A stretch of DNA of 11,819 nucleotides from CAG-390 sp964590755 (GTDB lineage Bacteria; Bacillota; Clostridia; Oscillospirales; CAG-272). The notes under the pieces were generated by a model. The model saw only the letters and a list, made by a program, of their open reading frames with translations, did not search any database and was not told the DNA's origin. Shown here in pieces: positions 6,810 through 11,819 of this stretch. Every line of letters begins with the position of its first letter. Position 1 is the stretch's first letter. The translations under genes were made by a program, and so were the position numbers. The DNA lies in NCBI GenBank assembly GCA_964590755.1, contig CAZPYK010000050.1, positions 1 through 11,819 of the forward strand. Direction: 5' to 3'.

Positions 6810-7262
6810 ATGAAAATTAATGAAAAAAAGAGCCGCCGCTTGCCCTTGGAGGCAAGCGACGTCAAACGTCCGCAAAGCTTTAAAGAGGCATGGGCCGCGC
6901 TCAACAAAAAGCACCTCATTCTGTTATTGGTAAACTGTGTCCTTTTCATCGGGCTTTACAGAATATTGATCGGCACCGCCTTCACTTTTGAGGTGCAAAA
7001 GGTCACTGTGATGACATACATGATATCGGCAGCGGTGCTGGTGCTCATATATGTCATCTATAACCGAGGCTTCACCGCGAAGGGCATTACCGCAGATATG
7101 CTCCCCGACACGATGACCGAAAAGGAAAAGGACGATTACATAGCGGACGCCATCGAACGCGAGCGTCGTTCAAAATGGATGATCACATTTATAGTTCCCA
7201 TTTTGCTTGCCCTGCTCATTGATCTTTTGGACATGTTCGTGCTTCAAAATATAAATCTATGA
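6810..7262 (+). CDS. small membrane protein with three predicted helices, unknown function
   Basis: I do not recognise this family. The 150-residue product has a basic cytoplasmic N-terminus (residues 1-34, many Lys/Arg), hydrophobic segments at about 35-53, 66-84 and 123-145, and a charged stretch at about 100-122 (TEKEKDDYIADAIERERRSK) between helices 2 and 3. By the positive-inside rule the N-terminus is probably inside, the short loop 54-65 outside, and the charged loop inside. No signal peptide or catalytic motif is evident. It starts 3 nt after galK, and its stop overlaps the start of the next gene (ATGA at 7259-7262). This tight packing supports a real, co-translated gene. A role next to the envelope-linked walJ is possible but unproven. 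Confidence 0.8.
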   Translation: MKINEKKSRRLPLEASDVKRPQSFKEAWAALNKKHLILLLVNCVLFIGLYRILIGTAFTFEVQKVTVMTYMISAAVLVLIYVIYNRGFTAKGITADMLPDTMTEKEKDDYIADAIERERRSKWMITFIVPILLALLIDLLDMFVLQNINL

Positions 7263-8047
7263 ACGAGCTGAGCTTGATATCCGTATTTTCCGGTTCCTCC
7301 GGAAATTGCACGGCAATACACTGCAACGAAGACACCATACTTTTCGACGCGGGACGCTCGTCTCGCGCCATCGAGCGCGGACTTTGCGAGCGTGGGATAT
7401 CTCCCGAAAGCGTTCGTGCTGTATTTATCACGCATGAACATACCGATCACATCTCCGCGCTTGCGGTATTTACCAAAAAATATTGCATTCCGGTGTACGC
7501 CGCATGCGGAACAGCCGATGCGATAGCCTGCAAATGCTGCGGCGAGCTTTACCGCATGCCGCAGATCTTCGAAACGGTGATCGGCAACATGACAGTGCGC
7601 TCCTTTCCCACCTCGCACGATGCACGTTGTTCGGTCGGATACCGCGTCGATGTCTTCGGCACATCGGTGGGGATAGCCACCGATACCGGCATCGTGACTC
7701 CGGCGATGCGCACCGCACTGTCGGGATGCGCAGCCGTACTGCTTGAAAGCAACCACGACCCGCAAATGTTAAAATGCGGGCCCTATCCCCCGGAGCTTAA
7801 GAAGCGCGTAGCGTCGCAACTCGGTCACCTTTCCAATGAAAAAAGTGCCGAATTCGCCGCAGAGCTCGCACTTTCGGGAACACGAAAATTCATTCTCGCT
7901 CACATTTCAAAGGAAAACAATCTCCCCGAGCTGGCACTTGCGTCCGTCCGAAAAGCACTTGAGGGCATCGCCCCCGAAGCGCAGATCGAAATTGCCGATG
8001 CTGTCGCCTCGCGAGCAGTGACGATAGATAACGATCCTCGGGCATAG
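7259..8047 (+). CDS. walJ: metallo-beta-lactamase-fold hydrolase, WalJ/YycJ type
   Basis: Metal-dependent hydrolase of the YycJ/WalJ family, cytoplasmic, 262 residues as expected. WalJ is part of the WalRK wall-homeostasis locus in Bacillus and Lactobacillales; its exact substrate is not settled, and nuclease-like activity has been proposed. The N-terminal SVFSGSSGNC (8-17) is a family hallmark. Metal ligands are visible: THEHTDH (58-64, ligands H59, H61, D63, H64), His120 in TSHDA, Asp142 in ATDTG, and His205 in LAHIS. ESNHD (163-167) and GHLSN (179-183) are also typical of the family. The start overlaps the preceding stop by 4 nt (ATGA) and has no Shine-Dalgarno of its own, so translation must be coupled. 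Its partner rlmH follows as in B. subtilis, but walRK and htrC are absent from the window. Confidence 0.9.
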   Translation: MNELSLISVFSGSSGNCTAIHCNEDTILFDAGRSSRAIERGLCERGISPESVRAVFITHEHTDHISALAVFTKKYCIPVYAACGTADAIACKCCGELYRMPQIFETVIGNMTVRSFPTSHDARCSVGYRVDVFGTSVGIATDTGIVTPAMRTALSGCAAVLLESNHDPQMLKCGPYPPELKKRVASQLGHLSNEKSAEFAAELALSGTRKFILAHISKENNLPELALASVRKALEGIAPEAQIEIADAVASRAVTIDNDPRA

Positions 8048-8070
8048 CGTAAAGAATCAACGATTCAAAG

Positions 8071-8097
8071 CTCGTGCCGTGATAGCGCCGGCACGGG
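8071..8097 (+). promoter_or_regulatory. hairpin in the walJ-rlmH spacer
   Basis: CTCGTGCCG (8071-8079) pairs with CGGCACGGG (8089-8097) over 9 bp with one G-U pair and a 9-nt loop. No T-run follows, so it is not an obvious terminator. It could stabilise or process the transcript in the 78-nt gap before rlmH, the only sizeable gap in the five-gene run. Confidence 0.45.
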
Positions 8098-8125
8098 TAT
8101 CATCGGAAAGGTACGATTACCGAAA

Positions 8126-8605
8126 ATGATAAGCGTCAAGATTTTAGCGGTCGGTTCGCTGAAAGAGCCGTATTTGCGTGCGGCAGTCGAGGAATATTCA
8201 AAAAGGCTGTCCGCTTTTTGCCGTTTTGAAACAGTCGAGCTTCGCGAAGCAAGGGTGTATGACGACACGTCCCATGCAGCCGTCGACGCGGCTCTCGCCG
8301 ATGAAGCCAAACGAATAACGGCGGCGATCCCGGCGGGGAGTTTTAAGACGGCACTTTGCATCGAAGCTAAAAGCTTCGACTCTCCGGGACTTGCGCAGAT
8401 CATTTCACACGCATCCGAGCAATACGGAAGCATATGCTTTATCATAGGCAGTTCGCACGGTCTTGCCGAAAGCGTTAAATCATCCTGCGATCTGCGTCTG
8501 TCGCTATCCGACCTCACATTTCCGCACCAGCTTTTCAGGGTTATGCTTATGGAAACGATATACCGCTCGTTCAACATCATCAAGGGCACAAAATATCACA
8601 AATAA
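8126..8605 (+). CDS. rlmH: 23S rRNA (pseudouridine-1915-N3)-methyltransferase RlmH
   Basis: SPOUT-class, SAM-dependent enzyme that methylates pseudouridine 1915 in helix 69 of 23S rRNA on assembled ribosomes. Length 159 is exactly typical. The C-terminal knot region is clear: FIIGSSHGL (105-113), LSLSDLTFPHQLFRVMLMETIYRSFNI (125-151, key residues F132, P133, H134, R138) and the near-invariant tail YHK (157-159). Two usually conserved spots differ. The SAM-loop GGS/P reads GSS, with Ser109 in place of the second Gly, and the segment that usually ends EQxYRA reads ETIYRS. The middle segment ALCIEAKSF (76-84) is also diverged from the usual LDxxGK form. The ATG at 8126 has GGAAAGG (8105-8111) at a long 14-nt spacing. 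It lies downstream of walJ in the conserved order and 14 nt before the WG-like gene. Confidence 0.93.
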   Translation: MISVKILAVGSLKEPYLRAAVEEYSKRLSAFCRFETVELREARVYDDTSHAAVDAALADEAKRITAAIPAGSFKTALCIEAKSFDSPGLAQIISHASEQYGSICFIIGSSHGLAESVKSSCDLRLSLSDLTFPHQLFRVMLMETIYRSFNIIKGTKYHK

Positions 8606-8619
8606 GGCGATCCTTATCC

Positions 8620-10632
8620 ATGAAAAACAATTACCGTTCAGGCGGCGGAGCCGCACTTTCACATCTTGCCGCAGCGATACTTTTCATCTCTGCGGCGGCA
8701 TTTGTCTGTCTGCTTGCCGCAGGAGTGCTTACCGTGCGCTTTGTATGGGGCGGCACAGGCGGAAGCGAAGTAACCAAGACCCCCGGCGAGCTTGAATACG
8801 AAAAATATCTCGCAAGCCTCACGACCGCGCCCGCCGATGAGACTTCCGCGCCGCCATCTGTCTCGGATGAAGCCTCCGCGACAGATGAGACGCAATCAGA
8901 TCCGCCGTCTCCGTCCGTCATCGTCTACCCTACCGTCGTCGAACTGGCGGCAAACGGATATAAGATATCCTACGACGAATACAACTCCGAAATGAAGCTC
9001 GCCGCGATCGAGCTTGATGGCATTGCTTCCACCTCAAAGCTTTATACCGACTCGGAAAAGACCGTAACGACACTTGTGCCGTACACCTTGGAGACCGGCG
9101 GTCAACTGTACCCTTCGTACGAGGAGCACACCGAAGCACGAAAAAAAATAGAGCTCTATATGGGATACATAATAGTTGACAACGAGGACACCACGCTCTC
9201 TGTATATCTGAGCGACGGATCTTTTTTCGGCACATATCCCGCCGACGATCTTACTCCGGCATACTCACGAGACAACTCGGATCGTGCGCTGTTCATAAAA
9301 AACGGCAAATATTATTATCTTGACACTTCGACCAAGCTGCTCACCGAGTCAAGCTTCGACCCGCAGCTTGACGGACGCGGAATGTTCTTTGATTACACAC
9401 CGTCCTACGGCAAAAGCAGTTCGTCTTCCCTGCAGGTCGTGCATAGGGTCGAACCGGTAACTTTGTCCTATAAGCTTGACAGAAGCAGCTATTACACCCG
9501 CTTTGCGGTCGATCCGCGTATAGCTCGCGCACTTTACGAGCTTGATCCCGATTTTGCGGAAAAGGTAGCGATACGGCAATCAAGCGGGCATTATTATAAC
9601 TATCCCTTCAAGCTGGCGCTCGATAAGGCCAAGGAGGAGATAGCCCGAGAGCGCGCCGAGGCGGCAACTGCCGTGACGACCGAAGTCGCGACCGAGCCGG
9701 TAACCGAGCCGGTAACCGAACCAATGACCGAGCCCGTAACCGAGCCCGAAGGAAGCTCGTCACTTCCGGAAACGATCGGTGCCGAAGAAAGCCCGACCTC
9801 TCCGGAAAGCTTCGAATCGACCGAAACGACATCCGAGATGACTGCGGAGACCGCGGAAACCGCGGAGACCGAGATCATCGAAACGACCGCTCCGGAGACC
9901 ACCGAGGAGCCTTACGATCCGTATATAGAGGTCTCGGCAACCTTTGAATGGCAACGGTATTATTACGGCACCTCCGCCGACGATATTAGGTTGGGGGTCG
10001 GATATGCCCGCGCGTATGCTTTCTCGGAGGGCTACGCCTGCATAATCGACGATTACGGTGTGCTCAAGGTCATCAACACCTCGGGACGCATAACAGCCAA
10101 TCTGCGATACGAATATCGCACCGACGCCGCACACGGTTATACATATATGGTCAGGACATATTATCAGCCGTTTTATACCGATATTTATCACCTCGGGTAT
10201 TATTATTTCGATCACGGTCTTATGCGCGTGCGCATCCTTGAGCATGAATACAACGAGGGAAATGTCGTCAATTACATCACGGGCGACGAGGATATCCTTA
10301 TAGATCCTTACGGCGCGGAATACAGCATTCCCTCCGGATACAAGCTCACATCCTATTCGGACGGCATATTATTGCTTGAGCGCGAGGGCAGATACGGCTA
10401 TTATCACCGCGACGGTTATTGGATAGCACAACCCATATATACATACGCACTGCCGTTCACCGAGGGCATCGGCGTCATCGGCTATATCGACGGCTTGCGC
10501 GGGGCGGTGGACACAAGCGGAAATATCGTGATACCGTTCGAATATGATGATATCACCGCCGTTTCCACGGGCGTTATCGCCTGCTATTCAAGCACGAACG
10601 GCTGGCAGCTTCTTGCCAAAATGTCCAAATAA
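8620..10632 (+). CDS. membrane-anchored WG-repeat-like protein with Thr/Glu/Pro linkers
   Basis: Predicted extracytoplasmic protein of unknown function, 670 residues. A hydrophobic segment (about 13-41) after a basic N-terminus acts as a signal anchor with no clear cleavage site. A Ser/Thr/Pro/Asp/Glu linker (about 52-100) follows. Residues about 104-340 form a Tyr-rich, beta-strand-like domain with units such as ALFIKNGKYYYLD (223-235). A second low-complexity linker (about 346-431) carries five TEPx repeats and AET triplets. The C-terminal domain (432-670) has WG-like units: AFSEGYACIIDDYGVLKVINTSG (467-489), DGILLLEREGRYGYY (581-595) and FTEGIGVIGYIDGLRGAVDTSG (613-634, ending with IVIPFEYDDI 636-645). 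The core Trp-Gly is mostly replaced by YG or RG, so the repeats are degenerate. The ATG at 8620 is 14 nt after rlmH, with a weak AAGG upstream. It ends the run at a terminator and faces the sleB-like gene. Such repeats usually bind partners rather than catalyse. Confidence 0.8.
   Translation: MKNNYRSGGGAALSHLAAAILFISAAAFVCLLAAGVLTVRFVWGGTGGSEVTKTPGELEYEKYLASLTTAPADETSAPPSVSDEASATDETQSDPPSPSVIVYPTVVELAANGYKISYDEYNSEMKLAAIELDGIASTSKLYTDSEKTVTTLVPYTLETGGQLYPSYEEHTEARKKIELYMGYIIVDNEDTTLSVYLSDGSFFGTYPADDLTPAYSRDNSDRALFIKNGKYYYLDTSTKLLTESSFDPQLDGRGMFFDYTPSYGKSSSSSLQVVHRVEPVTLSYKLDRSSYYTRFAVDPRIARALYELDPDFAEKVAIRQSSGHYYNYPFKLALDKAKEEIARERAEAATAVTTEVATEPVTEPVTEPMTEPVTEPEGSSSLPETIGAEESPTSPESFESTETTSEMTAETAETAETEIIETTAPETTEEPYDPYIEVSATFEWQRYYYGTSADDIRLGVGYARAYAFSEGYACIIDDYGVLKVINTSGRITANLRYEYRTDAAHGYTYMVRTYYQPFYTDIYHLGYYYFDHGLMRVRILEHEYNEGNVVNYITGDEDILIDPYGAEYSIPSGYKLTSYSDGILLLEREGRYGYYHRDGYWIAQPIYTYALPFTEGIGVIGYIDGLRGAVDTSGNIVIPFEYDDITAVSTGVIACYSSTNGWQLLAKMSK
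9679..9750 (+). repeat. 12-nt in-frame tandem repeat (TEPx codons)
   Basis: Six consecutive 12-nt units, the first degenerate (TEVA, 9679-9690) and five of the form ACC GAG CCN GTA (9691-9750). They encode TEPV, TEPV, TEPM, TEPV and TEPE. Third-position changes (CCG, CCA, CCC) show that the copies have drifted. Gain or loss of units keeps frame and would alter linker length. Confidence 0.9.
9844..9870 (+). repeat. 9-nt in-frame tandem repeat (AET codons)
   Basis: Three 9-nt units, GCG GAR ACC, at 9844-9852, 9853-9861 and 9862-9870, encoding AET three times in the same linker. Units 1 and 3 are identical; unit 2 differs by one base. Confidence 0.85.
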
Positions 10633-10637
10633 AATAA

Positions 10638-10669
10638 CGGGGACTGTAAGAAAGGATTTACAGTCCCCG
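10638..10669. terminator. bidirectional terminator between the WG-like and sleB-like genes
   Basis: CGGGGACTGTAA (10638-10649) and TTACAGTCCCCG (10658-10669) form a perfect 12-bp stem with an 8-nt loop. It fills the 42-nt gap between two converging stop codons. On the minus strand the stem is followed by TTATTTTATTT, a good T-rich tail for the sleB-like gene. On the plus strand the tail is poor (AAGCATC), so plus-strand termination is less sure. Confidence 0.85.
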
Positions 10670-10674
10670 AAGCA

Positions 10675-11766
10675 TCAAGCGTAAAAATCATGGTGTCCGA
10701 CGGTCATCACCAACCTGCAGCGTTCGGTGAGCCATAACGCGGGAGTGTCCGCTGTATTGATAAAATACAATATCTCATCCGAGATCGTATACCCCTCAAG
10801 GCAGATCTTTGCGGCTCGAATACAAGAATCGGTTGGCTCGGAATAAACACTTCCGCTGTAGGCGGGAGAAAACTGTATACCGTAGCGTCTGTCAAATATG
10901 ACATCGTACACACTGTCGACATGTCCGAGCGTTCGCAGTCTGTTCATAACGACGCAACCGACCGCTATCTGCCCGTTGAGAGGCTCTCCGCGAGACTCGG
11001 CGGAGATTATGTGCGAAAGCCAATAAAGGCTCTCCGTGTCATATATATCATCCGCACCGCGAAGTACCACATCACCCGTAATATTCGCAGATCCGTCTTC
11101 GGCAAAGGTCAAGGTCAAGCCCAGCATACGGCAGAGCGGCTCAAGCGGAATACAAAGCGCATCTCCGAACAGCGTCACTTTGCCGTTTTCTCCGCACCAT
11201 AATACGCGATCGTCAAATGTGATATAGCTCTCTCCCGCTTCGGCAGACAATTCCCTGCCGCATATGTTTATCCTACCGCTTTCGGACTCGATCGAAAAAA
11301 CTTCCGCGACCTCGCCCAAAAATGCCTCCGCGGAAACATACAGCACATCGTCAACATATGCCGCGCAACCGCGAATGATCTCTTCGCCGTTCAAAAGGAT
11401 ATCGGCACGGGTCCCCCGCTCCGGAAATGACACGCCGGTAGGCTCCGCTGTTGCCGCGCTATCATACGACGTCGTCTCCGATCGAAGCAGTGCGGTACTC
11501 GACACCGCCGCGCGTACATCGAATATATCGTAGAATATCCCATTCGAATCTATGCACCCGGCGGTGCACTCTCCCGAGTCCGCGCCCGACATTTCAAGCT
11601 TCGGTTCTTTCGCTCCGTCGGAGTCGGAAGACACCGAATGCTCGTCAAATGTATATCCGCCGGTTCGCGTTTCGACGCCCGCTTTTGCGGACGACATTCC
11701 GGTCACCATCACCAAAAATGCAAGCAACAGCGACAGTGGCACCGCAATAACCGCTTTATTCATCAT
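10675..11766 (-). CDS. secreted SleB-like cell wall hydrolase with copper-amine-oxidase-like stalk domain
   Basis: Predicted exported peptidoglycan hydrolase of the SleB/CwlJ (Hydrolase_2) family. In spore formers SleB is a lytic transglycosylase of cortex, but clostridial homologues can also act on the vegetative wall. From ATG 11766 it has 363 residues. A signal peptide with a hydrophobic core (about 5-23) ends in AKA, with cleavage likely after residue 29. A low-complexity stretch follows (30-115). Residues about 120-232 look like the non-catalytic copper-amine-oxidase N-terminal-like domain (ILLNGEEIIRG, then YVDDVLYVSAEAFL, then ALCIPLEPLCRMLGL). The catalytic domain (about 239-363) shows HIISAESRGEPLNGQIAVGCVVMNR (252-276), with Glu257 the probable catalytic acid, and ends GHHDFYA. 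The start at 11766 has AGAAAGG 9 nt upstream; an in-frame ATG at 11793 lacks a site. Convergent with the WG-like gene. Confidence 0.87.
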   Translation of the reverse strand: MMNKAVIAVPLSLLLAFLVMVTGMSSAKAGVETRTGGYTFDEHSVSSDSDGAKEPKLEMSGADSGECTAGCIDSNGIFYDIFDVRAAVSSTALLRSETTSYDSAATAEPTGVSFPERGTRADILLNGEEIIRGCAAYVDDVLYVSAEAFLGEVAEVFSIESESGRINICGRELSAEAGESYITFDDRVLWCGENGKVTLFGDALCIPLEPLCRMLGLTLTFAEDGSANITGDVVLRGADDIYDTESLYWLSHIISAESRGEPLNGQIAVGCVVMNRLRTLGHVDSVYDVIFDRRYGIQFSPAYSGSVYSEPTDSCIRAAKICLEGYTISDEILYFINTADTPALWLTERCRLVMTVGHHDFYA

Positions 11767-11773
11767 TATAAAC

Positions 11774-11792
11774 TGCCTTTCTGCGAAAGGCA
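11774..11792 (-). promoter_or_regulatory. hairpin that buries the Shine-Dalgarno of the sleB-like gene
   Basis: On the minus strand TGCCTTTC (11785-11792) and GAAAGGCA (11774-11781) are perfect 8-bp complements with a 3-nt loop (GCA). The right arm contains most of the AGAAAGG ribosome site (11776-11782) used by the ATG at 11766, and the left arm contains most of an in-frame upstream ATG (11793). If folded in mRNA it would restrict initiation. Confidence 0.5.
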
Positions 11793-11819
11793 TCGACGGG
11801 GTTATGAAACCGAGGATGC

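Noticed and set aside
9679..9870. Possible CRISPR array
   Set aside because: Units are 12 and 9 nt, contiguous without spacers, in frame within a coding region, and no cas gene is present.
9760..10245. Minus-strand frame inside the WG-like gene
   Set aside because: Repeats in the sense gene keep antisense frames open; no start signal or recognisable protein.
11767..11793. ATG at 11793 as the start of the sleB-like gene
   Set aside because: No ribosome site precedes it, and the next ATG pair at 11766/11763 has AGAAAGG at good spacing and begins a standard signal peptide.
1..11819. Defence island, toxin-antitoxin pair, prophage or insertion sequence
   Set aside because: No nuclease/helicase defence genes, no toxin-antitoxin pair, no transposase, integrase or terminal inverted repeats; the genes are mostly housekeeping or envelope proteins.

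Overview
The window reads as a stretch of low-turnover chromosome from an anaerobic, probably gut- or rumen-type member of the Clostridia (Oscillospirales-like). The evidence is the gene content and style: a walJ(yycJ)-rlmH pair, a YlmH-type S4 protein, a SleB-type (Hydrolase_2) wall hydrolase with a copper-amine-oxidase-like stalk domain, and secreted proteins with Thr/Glu/Pro-rich linkers. GAAAGG-type Shine-Dalgarno sites and perfect TATAAT boxes also fit. The genus cannot be fixed from sequence reading alone. There is no rRNA, tRNA, CRISPR array, transposase or phage gene.

Layout. (1) 1-183 is a leader region with a strong promoter (102-129) and possibly the tail of an upstream terminator. 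(2) 184-2116 is a two-gene unit, prmC (release-factor glutamine methyltransferase) then ddl (D-Ala-D-Ala ligase). It ends at a large hairpin shared with the convergent next gene. (3) 2191-3531, minus strand, is a GG-type FAD-dependent oxidoreductase of unknown substrate. (4) 3532-3699 is a divergent promoter region whose two -35 boxes lie in one perfect inverted repeat. (5) 3700-5329 is a secreted endonuclease/exonuclease/phosphatase-fold lipoprotein followed 4 nt later by a YlmH-like S4 RNA-binding protein, closed by a good terminator. (6) 5514-10632 is a tightly packed five-gene plus-strand run: a divergent galactokinase, a three-helix membrane protein, WalJ-type metallo-beta-lactamase-fold protein, RlmH, and a membrane-anchored WG-repeat-like surface protein. 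(7) 10675-11766, minus strand, is a SleB-like secreted wall hydrolase, convergent with the WG-like protein and sharing a bidirectional terminator with it.

How the genes work together. Most are housekeeping: translation (PrmC, RlmH, YlmH-like), peptidoglycan synthesis and wall homeostasis (Ddl, WalJ, SleB-like). The accessory part is the set of exported or envelope proteins (EEP lipoprotein, 3-TM protein, WG-like protein) plus the FAD oxidoreductase and the galactokinase, which has no Leloir partner gene here. I do not see a convincing new multi-gene system such as a defence island or biosynthetic cluster. The points most worth a second look are the shared palindrome between the divergent promoters, the CCTTTC/GAAAGG palindromes that cover the Shine-Dalgarno sites of galK and the sleB-like gene, the altered substrate motif of the galactokinase, and the sequence-divergent RlmH.

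No gene-free stretch exceeds 300 bases. The gaps (1-183, 2117-2190, 3532-3699, 5330-5513, 8048-8125, 10633-10674) hold the promoters, terminators and hairpins listed.
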